A stretch of 64,000 bases of DNA from Providencia alcalifaciens DSM 30120 (lineage in GTDB: Bacteria > Pseudomonadota > Gammaproteobacteria > Enterobacterales > Enterobacteriaceae). Below are positions 1 through 8,747 of the stretch, piece by piece. The DNA is taken from contig NZ_ABXW01000047.1 in the NCBI RefSeq assembly GCF_000173415.1, forward strand, positions 124,001 to 188,000. Direction: 5' to 3'. The stretch's first letter is position 1; each line of letters begins with the position of its first letter. The notes beneath the pieces are model-generated. The model ran no database searches, was not told where the DNA came from, and was given only the letters and a program-made list of their open reading frames with translations. Both the position numbers and the translations under genes were made by a program.

Positions 1-192
1 GCTCACAAAATTAAAGGCGCGGCAGGTTCGGTTGGACTCAAAAATTTACAGAAACTCGCTCAGCAGATTCAATCCCCTGAATTACCAGCGTGGTGGGACA
101 ACGTGCAAGAGTGGGTGGATGAGTTAAAACAGGATTGGAAGTCAGATATAGAAACATTAAGAAACTGGGTGGATGGTCGTACAAAAAAATAA
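1..192 (+). CDS. arcB: Aerobic respiration control sensor kinase ArcB, C-terminal fragment
   Basis: Only the last 63 codons lie in the window, read in frame 1 to TAA at 190-192. They encode the histidine phosphotransfer (Hpt) domain. The second visible residue is the His of the motif HKIKGAAGSVGL, which matches the phospho-accepting His717 of E. coli ArcB. The tail (LPAWWDNVQEWVDELK) also follows the E. coli protein closely. ArcB is an inner-membrane hybrid kinase that senses quinone redox state and phosphorylates ArcA through this domain. The gene starts before base 1. The neighbour elbB lies downstream of arcB in E. coli too, which supports the call. Confidence 0.93.
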   Translation, partial: AHKIKGAAGSVGLKNLQKLAQQIQSPELPAWWDNVQEWVDELKQDWKSDIETLRNWVDGRTKK

Positions 193-211
193 CCCCAACC
201 TAAGTTGGGGT
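192..211. terminator. Hairpin after arcB
   Basis: An 8-bp inverted repeat (ACCCCAAC / GTTGGGGT) starts at the arcB stop codon. It has no T run on the plus strand but has an A run before it, so it is a weak terminator candidate. The rest of the gap to elbB (212-422) has a -10-like TATAAT at 254-259 without a clear -35, and a 12-base direct repeat TCATTAAAATCT at about 275 and 345. Confidence 0.4.
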
Positions 212-422
212 GCGCGAATACTGCGCCAACACCAGGGAAATCATTGATTCGCTTATAATTTTTATCTTAGGCGAATCATTAAAATCTATTTGTCACGACT
301 CAGACGTTATCAAGATACCAAAATTTAGCGAACCTGTTACAAGATTCATTAAAATCTGTGATGAAGATTGATGTTTGTCTGCTTTCGCTCTGGGGAGTAA
401 TTTACTACAAAAGGACGAAGAT

Positions 423-1073
423 ATGAAATCAATTGCGGTAATTTTAAGTGGCTGTGGTGTTTTTGATGGAAGTGAGATTCATGAATCAGTGCTAACTATG
501 CTTGCTTTAAGTAAAAATAATGCAGAAGTTCACTTTTTTGCACCAGATGAAGATCAAGCTACTGTAATCAATCATATTAATGGTGAGTTAAAAACAGAAA
601 CTCGTAACCAAATGGAAGAGTCTGCGCGTATTTCTCGTGGAAAAATAGCGCCTTTATCATCAGTAGACCCCTCTAAGCTAGATGCCCTTATAATTCCTGG
701 TGGTTTTGGTGTGGCGAAAAATTTATGTAATTTTGCGACCAAAGGCAGTGAATGTGAAATTAATAAACAACTATTAAGTTTAGTGCAGGTCATGCACCAA
801 CAGAAAAAGCCGCTAGGGCTGATGTGTATTGCTCCTGTCATGCTACCGAAGATGTTAAATACATCAGTGAAACTGACAATTGGCAATGATACTGAAACGA
901 TTGCCCAAATTGAAAAGATGGGGGGGCTGCATGTGGAGTGTACCGTTGATAACATTGTGGTAGATGAAAATAACAAAGTTGTTACAACACCTGCTTATAT
1001 GCTGGCTCAATCTATTGCTGAGGCAAATGTCGGTATCAATAAGCTGGTTGAGAAAGTATTAGAAATGGCGTAG
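423..1073 (+). CDS. elbB: Glyoxalase / isoprenoid biosynthesis protein ElbB
   Basis: A 216-residue DJ-1/PfpI (class I amidotransferase-like) protein close to E. coli ElbB (217 aa). It starts [20 protein letters not shown], has the nucleophile-elbow cysteine at about residue 135 in GLMCIAP, and has IPGGFG at about 91-96. E. coli ElbB has weak glyoxalase activity and was first linked to isoprenoid synthesis; its physiological role is unclear. I chose ATG 423, preceded by AAAGGACGAAG, over an in-frame TTG at 375 that lacks a ribosome site and adds residues absent from the family. It is followed after 8 bases by mtgA, as in E. coli, so the two are probably one transcript. Confidence 0.93.
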   Translation: MKSIAVILSGCGVFDGSEIHESVLTMLALSKNNAEVHFFAPDEDQATVINHINGELKTETRNQMEESARISRGKIAPLSSVDPSKLDALIIPGGFGVAKNLCNFATKGSECEINKQLLSLVQVMHQQKKPLGLMCIAPVMLPKMLNTSVKLTIGNDTETIAQIEKMGGLHVECTVDNIVVDENNKVVTTPAYMLAQSIAEANVGINKLVEKVLEMA

Positions 1074-1081
1074 TTAATCCA

Positions 1082-1804
1082 ATGCAAAAGTTTGTTTCTC
1101 GCTTGTGGTATTGGTTAAAGAAGATCACACTTTCATTACTTGCCCTCTGGTTAGTCTCTGTTGTGATCTTCAAATTTATACCCGTCCCCTTTTCTGCAGT
1201 GATGGTCGAAAGACAACTTTCTGCATGGCTAAACTTTAATTTTTCTTATGTTTCTCATTCGACTTGGGTTGGTGAGAAACAGATATCTCCCTATATTTAT
1301 CTCGCTGTCATTGCCTCAGAAGATCAAAATTTTCCACATCATTGGGGATTTGATTTGAATGCAATTGAACGTGCATATAAGCATAATTCGAGTAATAAAC
1401 AGACAGTTAGAGGGGCTTCTACAATCTCTCAGCAAACAGTGAAAAACCTATGGTTATGGGATGGAAGAAGCTGGTTAAGAAAAGGGATTGAGACAGCTAT
1501 GACACCTATTATGGAGTTGATGTGGTCAAAAACCAGAATACTGACTGTTTATCTTAATATTGCAGAGTTTGGTGAGGGTGTTTTTGGTGTGGAAGAGGCT
1601 GCAAATAAATTCTTCAATAAGCCTGCTAGTAAGCTTTCTCGGCAGGAGGCTGCACTTTTAGCTGCCGTTTTACCTAATCCTCATAGATTCCATGTAAAAA
1701 ATCCATCTTCGTATGTTTTGAGAAGGCAGGCGTGGATACTGAATCAGATGAGCTTATTAGGAGATAGGAATTATCTGAAAAATAACGATATCGGTGAGGA
1801 ATAA
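1082..1804 (+). CDS. mtgA: Monofunctional biosynthetic peptidoglycan transglycosylase MtgA
   Basis: A 240-residue GT51 family enzyme. One N-terminal membrane anchor (about 15-35) is followed by a periplasmic glycosyltransferase domain. The catalytic glutamate is in [12 protein letters not shown] (E80), and the second family motif [14 protein letters not shown] is at about 115-128. It polymerises lipid II into glycan strands and has no transpeptidase domain. Length and gene order after elbB match E. coli. Confidence 0.95.
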   Translation: MQKFVSRLWYWLKKITLSLLALWLVSVVIFKFIPVPFSAVMVERQLSAWLNFNFSYVSHSTWVGEKQISPYIYLAVIASEDQNFPHHWGFDLNAIERAYKHNSSNKQTVRGASTISQQTVKNLWLWDGRSWLRKGIETAMTPIMELMWSKTRILTVYLNIAEFGEGVFGVEEAANKFFNKPASKLSRQEAALLAAVLPNPHRFHVKNPSSYVLRRQAWILNQMSLLGDRNYLKNNDIGEE

Positions 1805-1805
1805 G

Positions 1806-1845
1806 AAAAAAGCCATGAATTTGACTTCATGGCTTGGCTTTTTGT
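1806..1845. terminator. Bidirectional terminator between mtgA and dolP
   Basis: Stem AGCCATGAA (1811-1819) / TTCATGGCT (1826-1834). A-rich bases precede it and GGCTTTTTG follows, so it can stop the mtgA transcript and, read from the other side, the convergent dolP transcript. Confidence 0.75.
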
Positions 1846-1867
1846 CACAATAGGTTACTAATTATAA

Positions 1868-2443
1868 TCAATTGAGATAAGTAAATGCTGTCGTTACTCG
1901 ACGAACGCCATCTGTTTCACTTGCAATTTTTGCCGCTGCAGCACCTTCTTGTTGAGTGAGTACGCCTAATAAGAAGACTTCCCCATTCTCAGTAATCACT
2001 TTAACGCTACCAGATTTCACCTCATCACTGGCTAAAATCTTGGATTTCACCTTTGTGGTTAACCATGTGTCTTTAGACGCTGTACCTAAGTCAACAGGCT
2101 GACCTTGACGTACCTCGTTATAGACTTTTTCAGTACCATCAACGTTGCTGGCGATTTGTTTGGCTTTGTCTGCCAATGACATATCGGGAGATTGACCCGT
2201 CAACAACACATTGCCTTTATAGGCTGTTGCGATGATGCGGGAATTATTGGTGATATCTTTATTTTTATTGAGCTGACCGCTGACACGCGCTTCTAACGTA
2301 CCATCATCAACTTGTTGACCAACAGAGCGCGGGTCTGTCGCGCTTTTGGTCGCAACTGCTGCCGTACCTACGACGGCTGCACCAATACAACCTTGTAAAA
2401 GAACTGCACTAAACATTATGGCAAAAATCGGGAGTAATCGCAT
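1868..2443 (-). CDS. dolP: Outer-membrane lipoprotein DolP (YraP), two BON domains
   Basis: 191 residues. The lipoprotein signal peptide has lipobox LLQGC with lipidated Cys19. Two BON domains follow (roughly 47-113 and 125-190), with the usual glycine/hydrophobic pattern (TAYKGNVLLTGQ, ITENGEVFLLG). In E. coli DolP binds anionic phospholipid, localises to the division site and supports outer-membrane integrity and amidase activation. It follows diaA with a 9-base gap, the conserved enterobacterial order. Confidence 0.94.
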   Translation of the reverse strand: MRLLPIFAIMFSAVLLQGCIGAAVVGTAAVATKSATDPRSVGQQVDDGTLEARVSGQLNKNKDITNNSRIIATAYKGNVLLTGQSPDMSLADKAKQIASNVDGTEKVYNEVRQGQPVDLGTASKDTWLTTKVKSKILASDEVKSGSVKVITENGEVFLLGVLTQQEGAAAAKIASETDGVRRVTTAFTYLN

Positions 2444-2452
2444 TTTGTCTCC

Positions 2453-3043
2453 TTAGTCGTTCTGATGAGGAAAGAGCGTGTTATCGATAAGGTCACACAG
2501 ACAATTGACAGTGAGTAAGTGCACCTCTTGAATTCTGACACTATGCTGGGATGGAATACGAATTTCAACATCTTGTGGTCCTAAAAGACCAGCAAGCTCA
2601 CCACCATCATAGCCTGTTAGCGCCACGATAGTCATATCGCGAGTCACTGCGGCTTCTACGGCTTTAATAATATCGGCGCTGTTACCGTGGGTTGAGATAG
2701 CCATTAGCACATCACCATGCTGCCCCAGAGCTCTTACTTGCTTCGCATAGATTTCGGTGGGCTGTTTACTGCCTGAAATTGCAGTCAGTACCGTATTGTC
2801 TGTATTTAGCGCGAGTGCGGGTAAGCTTGGGCGCTCAGTTTCAAAACGGTGGATCATACTGGCAGCAAAACGCTGTGCTGTTGCTGCGGATGCGCCATTA
2901 CCACAACACAAAATTTTATTACCATTAAGCAGTGACTGCACCATCATCATCGCAGCTCGAGAAATAGCATCAGGCAGGGCTTCTGCAGCAGCAATCTGAG
3001 TTTGAATGCTTTCAGTAAAGCAAACTTTTATTCTATCTAGCAC
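2453..3043 (-). CDS. diaA: DnaA initiator-associating protein DiaA (SIS domain)
   Basis: 196 residues, one SIS (sugar isomerase) fold like GmhA, with glycine-rich GNGASAATA at about 48-56 and STHGNSADI at about 116. In E. coli DiaA is a tetramer that binds DnaA and promotes its cooperative loading at oriC. Length equals E. coli DiaA. The start codon lies one base from the yraN stop, so translation is probably coupled. Confidence 0.94.
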   Translation of the reverse strand: MLDRIKVCFTESIQTQIAAAEALPDAISRAAMMMVQSLLNGNKILCCGNGASAATAQRFAASMIHRFETERPSLPALALNTDNTVLTAISGSKQPTEIYAKQVRALGQHGDVLMAISTHGNSADIIKAVEAAVTRDMTIVALTGYDGGELAGLLGPQDVEIRIPSQHSVRIQEVHLLTVNCLCDLIDNTLFPHQND

Positions 3044-3430
3044 TTACTTATATTCCTGTTCACTGAGATTAAATGCGTTTTGAATCCACTGAAACTGTTT
3101 GCCGGTGATCGCACAGATATCAAAGCGGCAAGGTGTTGTTTCAAAACTTTGTTGTTGTTGAGCAAGCCAATATTGCGCGGTTGCCAATATTTTTCTGCGT
3201 TTGTGCCAGTTTACTGATAAAAGTGCATCTCCGTAATGACTATTCTTGCGAAAACGGACTTCTACGAATACCCAGCTCGATTTATCTCGCATGATTAAAT
3301 CGATTTCGCCTGCACGATTTCGGACATTACGTGCTACAAAGGTAAGTCCTTGCTGTTTTAAATAGGAGAGCGCTTGGTTTTCGTAGTATTTACCAGTTAA
3401 CCATTTTAATGATTTTTCTACTGTTTTCAT
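3044..3430 (-). CDS. yraN: UPF0102 family endonuclease-fold protein YraN
   Basis: 128 residues. It has the UPF0102 signature GEIDLIMRD (about 41-49) followed by FVEVRFR (about 55-61), the D...E-x-K/R arrangement of restriction-endonuclease-like nucleases. Function is not settled in enterobacteria. It sits between lpoA and diaA as in E. coli. Confidence 0.93.
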   Translation of the reverse strand: MKTVEKSLKWLTGKYYENQALSYLKQQGLTFVARNVRNRAGEIDLIMRDKSSWVFVEVRFRKNSHYGDALLSVNWHKRRKILATAQYWLAQQQQSFETTPCRFDICAITGKQFQWIQNAFNLSEQEYK

Positions 3431-3447
3431 GACATCCTTGTCTGAAA

Positions 3448-3473
3448 ATTAGGCAGCGATAAGGCTGCCTAAT
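3448..3473 (-). other. Intercistronic hairpin between lpoA and yraN
   Basis: Perfect 10-bp inverted repeat ATTAGGCAGC / GCTGCCTAAT with a 6-base loop, in the 48-base gap between the lpoA stop and the yraN start. No U run follows on the transcribed strand, so it is more likely an mRNA stabiliser or partial terminator than a full stop. Confidence 0.55.
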
Positions 3474-3478
3474 TCATG

Positions 3479-5104
3479 TTATTGTGCCGGCTTAACTTGT
3501 CCTTGCTTGAATTGCAACCAAGGTAATTCGCGGTAAATCACACAGTTTTCGTGCACACTTAACATACCTGATGCCCCATTAACACGGAACTGACCATTGT
3601 TTTGTAGGTTATCGTAGTTATTTGCCAGTGACCATGCATCAATCCCCATTGCATACAGGCGGAATAGAGAATAGTCATTATTCACTTTTCCTTGTGCTTG
3701 TTTGCGTAGATTGTTGTTTGCACCTGCGAGTAATGGCACTTCACTGAACTTCACACCTTCCATCTCAAAGCGGTAATCCGCGTTCGAATTTCCTTGGTTA
3801 CTGCGTGAACTTGCATATAAAGCAGGGCGTTGGCGAGAGCTAATTGCCATTTCTATCATCGGTTTGACAAGGGTTAACTCATCGCGTGTTGCCACGATAT
3901 AGACCGCATCAATGCTACCGTTTGCTTGTTCCACGCCTTGCGTAGCAACATTAATTGGGGTTCCCGTCATGCGGATCCCTTGACCTCGGTTGATCGATTC
4001 TTTTAAAGATGCAGTAGAACCAAATGTTTGCATTAATGCAGTCCCGCCACCTTTTGCTTGCCACTCTTCGGCAAAGGCTTTTGCGATACGGTCACCAAAT
4101 GGTGACGCGGGCACTAAGACTAAAGGCATTTGTTTACCCTCTAATCTCATTTGGTTAGCGGCATTTTTCGCTTCATCTTCAGGGGATAAAGAGAAATAAC
4201 AGAGATTGGTACGAGGCTGTAATTGGTTTGCGTCTAATTCATTCAGTGCCAAAACATTTACTGGCGCGTTCATTTGAGCAATAGCTTGAACGTCTGATTT
4301 CAGTAATGGACCAACAATTAAGTTATAACCTTCAGAGGTCGCTTGAGCGACTAACTGCGGCATAGCCTTACCTTGAGTATCAAAGACTTTAACGCTTTGA
4401 GTATTGGTCGGAACTGCGTCAATACTGACGGTTGATGAAGCAACTTCAGTATTCGCATTTTCATTCACCGTAGCGGCAACTTCTTGGTAAATCTGATCGA
4501 GCACATCATTCCCTGAGCCTTGTGATGCGGCAGGTGCAGTAGACGCTTGAGAGACTGGGGATGACGGCAGGCCTTTTTGTGCATCAAGGAAGCCTTGCAT
4601 GATAGCTTGACCAAAAACTTGCCCTTGTCCGCTCATTGGCAAAAATAGTGCAATGCGTGGATTGGCGCCGACTTTAGTAATAGTACCTTGCACTAATGCT
4701 GTCGGGAGATTTTTTGCCCCAGGGTTATGTGGGTAACGGGTTTTCCAATCGTCGATGCCAGTGCGTAGTGCTTCTGGGTCATCTTTATTATTTTGGTAGA
4801 TATCCAGCAGGTCGACCCAACCCAGTAGAATATTTTCGTCAGCTTCGATTCCTTGAATCTGTTCTGGCTTCATTTGTGTTAACATCAGCCACAGAGAATC
4901 AATATTCGCTTGATGTTGTGCCGGATCGGTTAATAAAGGCTCTTGGCTAATATAAACGCGCAGGACATCCATTGATGGTTTGCCTTGAGCAGCATCGATA
5001 ATGGACTGGTAATGGCTGGCGTCAGAAACACTAGGCTGCTGAGTTGCGGTCGTGGTTGTCGAGGATTCGATTTGGCATCCAGTTAATGCCAAAGTGGACA
5101 ACAT
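3479..5104 (-). CDS. lpoA: Penicillin-binding protein activator LpoA (apparent frameshift near the start)
   Basis: Outer-membrane lipoprotein that activates PBP1a. The C-terminal part is a periplasmic-binding-protein fold (from about residue 150, ALFLPMSGQGQVFGQAI), and the N-terminal part a short TPR-like region (AQGKPSMDVLRVYI, ENILLGWVDL). The open frame from ATG 5104 begins MLSTLALTGC, too short for a signal peptide. A better start is ATG 5154, reading MRPSIFLHLKK, which resembles the E. coli start MVPSTFSRLK. It falls out of frame at a run of six A residues (plus-strand T run 5122-5127). One extra A would join it to RLLCTAMLSTLALTGC, a complete lipoprotein signal. So the gene probably spans 3479-5154 with a homopolymer indel, real or a sequencing error. 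It is also about 100 residues shorter in the TPR region than E. coli LpoA (678 aa). Confidence 0.88.
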   Translation of the reverse strand: MLSTLALTGCQIESSTTTTATQQPSVSDASHYQSIIDAAQGKPSMDVLRVYISQEPLLTDPAQHQANIDSLWLMLTQMKPEQIQGIEADENILLGWVDLLDIYQNNKDDPEALRTGIDDWKTRYPHNPGAKNLPTALVQGTITKVGANPRIALFLPMSGQGQVFGQAIMQGFLDAQKGLPSSPVSQASTAPAASQGSGNDVLDQIYQEVAATVNENANTEVASSTVSIDAVPTNTQSVKVFDTQGKAMPQLVAQATSEGYNLIVGPLLKSDVQAIAQMNAPVNVLALNELDANQLQPRTNLCYFSLSPEDEAKNAANQMRLEGKQMPLVLVPASPFGDRIAKAFAEEWQAKGGGTALMQTFGSTASLKESINRGQGIRMTGTPINVATQGVEQANGSIDAVYIVATRDELTLVKPMIEMAISSRQRPALYASSRSNQGNSNADYRFEMEGVKFSEVPLLAGANNNLRKQAQGKVNNDYSLFRLYAMGIDAWSLANNYDNLQNNGQFRVNGASGMLSVHENCVIYRELPWLQFKQGQVKPAQ

Positions 5105-5215
5105 CGCAGTGCAGAGTAATCTTTTTTCAAATGCAAAAAAATTGAAGGACGCATACTGTATCCAATGGTGTATTTTTCAATTGCTTAATTTTAAACCGGC
5201 TATTCGGATGAAACA

Positions 5216-6088
5216 ATGAATCAACCTAATCAAGCAGTGGTTATGGCATCCACGCTTTACATTGTGCCTACCCCAATTGGTAACATGGGAGATATCACGC
5301 AACGTGCGTTGGATGTGCTTAAACATGTTGACCTAATTGCTGCGGAAGACACAAGGCATTCAGGCATTCTATTACAGAATTTTGCCATCAATGCGCGCAT
5401 GTTTGCGCTACACGATCATAACGAGCAGCAAAAAGCAGATCAATTAATTAGTAAGCTTCAACAAGGAGATAGTATCGCATTAGTCTCGGATGCAGGTACA
5501 CCTTTAATTAATGATCCTGGCTATCATTTAGTCAACCGCTGCCGTGAAGCTGGTATTCGAGTTGTCCCTCTACCGGGGGCGTGTGCGGCAATTACGGCGT
5601 TGTCAGCCGCAGGTTTACCTTCAGATCGTTTTTGCTATGAAGGTTTCTTGCCCGCCAAAACCAAGGGACGTAAAGACGTTCTGCAATCTTTAGAGCAAGA
5701 AACTCGCACGCTGATTTTTTATGAATCCACTCACCGTTTATTAGACAGTTTAGCAGACATGGTGGAAGTATGGGGACCAGAGCGTCGCGTGGTTTTAGCG
5801 CGAGAATTGACCAAAACATGGGAGTCTATTGAAGGGCGACCTGTTGGGGAGTTACTTGCATGGGTCAAAGAAGATGAAAATCGCCATCGCGGTGAGATGG
5901 TGCTGATAGTAGAAGGGTATAAGCCCCAAAATGATGAATCAGCGATTACGCCAGATGTTCTTCGTACTTTAGGTTTGCTACAAAAAGAGTTACCACCGAA
6001 AAAAGCAGCGGCAATTACCGCAGAAATTTACGGTCTGAAGAAAAACCAGTTATACAAATTGATGCTTGACCAGCAAGACGATGAGTAA
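5216..6088 (+). CDS. rsmI: 16S rRNA (cytidine(1402)-2'-O)-methyltransferase RsmI
   Basis: 290 residues. Tetrapyrrole-methylase fold with the N-terminal motif [19 protein letters not shown] and the SAM-loop motif [15 protein letters not shown]. RsmI 2'-O-methylates C1402 of 16S rRNA in the decoding centre. ATG 5216 gives an N-terminal tail of similar length to E. coli RsmI. It is divergent from lpoA and followed by rnpB. Confidence 0.95.
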   Translation: MNQPNQAVVMASTLYIVPTPIGNMGDITQRALDVLKHVDLIAAEDTRHSGILLQNFAINARMFALHDHNEQQKADQLISKLQQGDSIALVSDAGTPLINDPGYHLVNRCREAGIRVVPLPGACAAITALSAAGLPSDRFCYEGFLPAKTKGRKDVLQSLEQETRTLIFYESTHRLLDSLADMVEVWGPERRVVLARELTKTWESIEGRPVGELLAWVKEDENRHRGEMVLIVEGYKPQNDESAITPDVLRTLGLLQKELPPKKAAAITAEIYGLKKNQLYKLMLDQQDDE

Positions 6089-6135
6089 ATTTTATTCAAG
6101 TGTAGGTTTTGACGTAAATTGCCTGCTATAGAGTC

Positions 6136-6164
6136 TGTACAAGCTATCACAAAGTGCCTATAAT
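6136..6164 (+). promoter_or_regulatory. Sigma-70 promoter of rnpB
   Basis: TGTACA (4 of 6 to consensus) at 6136-6141, a 17-base spacer, and a perfect TATAAT at 6159-6164. The predicted RNA 5' end at 6172 lies 8 bases downstream. The stretch between is GC-rich (TCGCCGC), typical of growth-rate-controlled stable-RNA promoters. Confidence 0.75.
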
Positions 6165-6171
6165 TCGCCGC

Positions 6172-6549
<378 letters not shown>

Positions 6550-6667
6550 CGTCATACTTCAAGTTGTGACTGCGTTGGCTTCACTCGTCAACCCAAGTCA
6601 CATACTTGTGTATGCTCCTAGGGATTTCCTCATTTTGCCGCCTTGGCACACCTCGAATTATTTAGAA
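6550..6667. repeat. ERIC (enterobacterial repetitive intergenic consensus) element 1
   Basis: About 118 bases, recognised by CGTCATACTTCAAG at one end, the central near-palindrome CACATACTTGTGTATGCTCC, then GCCGCCTTGG and CGAATTATTTAGA at the other end. It matches the ERIC consensus I know and the two other copies here (11002-11129, 18014-18140). It starts directly at the rnpB 3' end. Confidence 0.9.
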
Positions 6668-6808
6668 AAAATTTTCATTTGCACATTTTCCTATCAATAC
6701 GCCATATCCACCGTCAACATCGCAAGGCAGTGATACAAATCAATATGTGTGCTGGGGACTTAAATACAATAATGGTATTTAAAATGCATGTTAAAGAGCT
6801 GGGCGGAA

Positions 6809-7879
6809 ATGATAAAAAAACCATCAATACGATATCCACGTCGTTCTGGTACCGTTGGCGGAAAACTCCCTTGGAATGATTGGCGTAATGCGTCGACGTG
6901 GCGGAAAGCTGTGCAAATCACGCTATTGGCGATCAATATTTATATTGGCATCACGTTCTATTATTGGGTGCGTTATTACGAAACCGGAGGAATGACATTT
7001 TACCTTCCTCGCCCAGGCGGTATTGAAGGTTGGCTGCCTATCGCGGGATTAATGAACTTAAAATACACTATCGAAATGGGGGGATTACCGCCAATTCATG
7101 CCGCATCGATGTTTCTTTTGGCTTCTTTTATTATCATTAGCTTATTACTGAAAAAAGCATTCTGTTCATGGATGTGTCCAATAGGCACGATATCGGAATA
7201 CACGGGGAAAATAGGGCAGAAACTTTTTCGTTTTCAAATCAAAGTCCCTAAATGGCTCGATATTCCCCTAAGAGGATTAAAATACCTATTATTAGTCTTC
7301 TTCCTCTATATCTCGCTATCAATGCCTGCACAGATGATCCAATACTTTATGATGTCACCTTACGGGATCATTATTGATGTCAAAATGCTCGATTTCTTTC
7401 GTTATATTAGTAGTGCTTCCCTTATCACTGTTTGCGTTCTTGTGGTGATTAGCTTATTTATTCGTAATGCTTGGTGCCGTTATCTATGCCCTTACGGCGC
7501 ATTATTGGGGCTATTCTCTTTATTCTCACCGTTTAAAATTCACCGCAATGCGGAAAGTTGTATTGATTGTGGGAAATGTGCCAAAAATTGCCCATCACGG
7601 ATCCCTGTTGATCAATTAATTAAGGTCAGAACGGTCGAGTGTACGGGATGCATGACATGCGTTGAATCATGCCCTGTTGCATCAACATTGACTTTTTCAC
7701 TACACACTCCGACTCAAAAACATCAACGTTCATTATCAGGAGTGTTAATGGCCGTTTTGACGCTCAGCATATTATTTTTGATGATTGGTGTTGCAGTTTA
7801 CATGGGCGTTTGGGATAGCCCAGTACCCGATAGCTATTGGTTTCACATTATACCGAACGCTAAAATGATAAGTCATTAA
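6809..7879 (+). CDS. yccM: 4Fe-4S membrane protein, YccM/NapH-like polyferredoxin
   Basis: 356 residues from ATG 6809, equal to E. coli YccM (357). I preferred this start to in-frame ATG 6788 because GGGCGG lies just upstream. About five membrane segments carry two cytoplasmic CxxxCP motifs (CSWMCP near 119, CRYLCP near 220). Two [4Fe-4S] ferredoxin motifs follow (CIDCGKCAKNCP and CTGCMTCVESCP, about 250-300). The NapH/NosR/RnfH-like architecture points to electron transfer between the quinone pool and a periplasmic or soluble partner. No partner gene is adjacent and the physiological role of YccM is unknown. Confidence 0.85.
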   Translation: MIKKPSIRYPRRSGTVGGKLPWNDWRNASTWRKAVQITLLAINIYIGITFYYWVRYYETGGMTFYLPRPGGIEGWLPIAGLMNLKYTIEMGGLPPIHAASMFLLASFIIISLLLKKAFCSWMCPIGTISEYTGKIGQKLFRFQIKVPKWLDIPLRGLKYLLLVFFLYISLSMPAQMIQYFMMSPYGIIIDVKMLDFFRYISSASLITVCVLVVISLFIRNAWCRYLCPYGALLGLFSLFSPFKIHRNAESCIDCGKCAKNCPSRIPVDQLIKVRTVECTGCMTCVESCPVASTLTFSLHTPTQKHQRSLSGVLMAVLTLSILFLMIGVAVYMGVWDSPVPDSYWFHIIPNAKMISH

Positions 7880-7891
7880 TTCAAAATAAAA

Positions 7892-7925
7892 AATGCCCCA
7901 CAGCATGAGAAATGAGTGGGGCATT
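7892..7925. terminator. Bidirectional terminator between yccM and the KDGP aldolase gene
   Basis: Perfect 10-bp stem AATGCCCCAC (7892-7901) / GTGGGGCATT (7916-7925), A-rich before and T-rich after (GTTGCTTTTTT), between convergent genes. Confidence 0.8.
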
Positions 7926-8005
7926 GTTGCTTTTTTATTGTGGTAATGGACTAGACTTTAATCTCTCGCTTAGATTTATTTTCTTATTTGCAGCTTGCTG
8001 CCGTA

Positions 8006-8746
8006 TTAGTTAACGGCTTGTTTAACCATTTGCAATAACTGGCGTACATCTTCAGGGCGAGTATTGCCGGTAGCTTTATCGATGATGGAGCTATAAATAT
8101 GGGGAATAATCTTCTTCACGCCAGCATCAAGAGCAATCTGTAAAATTTCAGCAAAATTATCCAAATCAATACCGCCCGTTGGTTCTAAAGAAAAATCAAA
8201 CTCGGCACATGCTTTGGCGATCGCTTTATATTCCTCGATATGTTTTAAGCCCTGCATATTAAAGAACTTCACAGAATCTGCGCCCATATCTTTGAGCATC
8301 ATGATGGCTGTTTCAATCGGGACGATGCCATCCGGCGCTTGGGAACTTAATGGTCCCGTTGAAATTTTCACCATACCAACAGTGCCAGTTGGGGAAATCA
8401 ACGCATTCACAAAAGTTTCATTTTGTCCCAATAACGCACGGCTAATGGGGGCTCCCGTAAACACTTGATTCACATGTTGTGGTTGAATTTCTTTTGAAAT
8501 CAGAGACACCATGGTGGATTGATTCGGATCGCCCGCGCCTAATCCCACAGACAAGGCATTATCCACTTCTTTGGCGTAAATTTTCATATCCGCAATAGCG
8601 CTTTCAAGATCAGGGTAATTTTTGGATAACACGCCAACAACCACAAAGCTTTCCGCAGCGGTATAGATATCTTTGGCGTTTTGATGACTCCCTGCTAAGA
8701 CGTTTAAGCACACTCGGTCATGGTAAAAATTAGGTGATAACTTCAT
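8006..8746 (-). CDS. KDGP aldolase (DgaF / EF_0839 family)
   Basis: 246 residues of the 2-dehydro-3-deoxy-6-phosphogluconate aldolase family that includes Salmonella DgaF. Visible features are VKISTGPLSSQAPDGIVPIE, KFFNMQGLKHIEEYKAIAKA with the probable Schiff-base lysine region, and the (beta-alpha)8-type phosphate loop EPTGGIDL. The expected reaction is cleavage of KDGP, or an epimer, to pyruvate and glyceraldehyde-3-phosphate. It is the last gene of the operon, one base after the ammonia lyase stop (TAAAATG), which suggests coupled translation. Assignment as the final step of amino-sugar-acid breakdown comes from family and context. Confidence 0.85.
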   Translation of the reverse strand: MKLSPNFYHDRVCLNVLAGSHQNAKDIYTAAESFVVVGVLSKNYPDLESAIADMKIYAKEVDNALSVGLGAGDPNQSTMVSLISKEIQPQHVNQVFTGAPISRALLGQNETFVNALISPTGTVGMVKISTGPLSSQAPDGIVPIETAIMMLKDMGADSVKFFNMQGLKHIEEYKAIAKACAEFDFSLEPTGGIDLDNFAEILQIALDAGVKKIIPHIYSSIIDKATGNTRPEDVRQLLQMVKQAVN

Positions 8747-8747
8747 T

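Noticed and set aside
212-422. Direct repeat TCATTAAAATCT (near 275 and 345) before elbB as a regulatory site
   Set aside because: Only two copies of an AT-rich word; too little to separate from chance.
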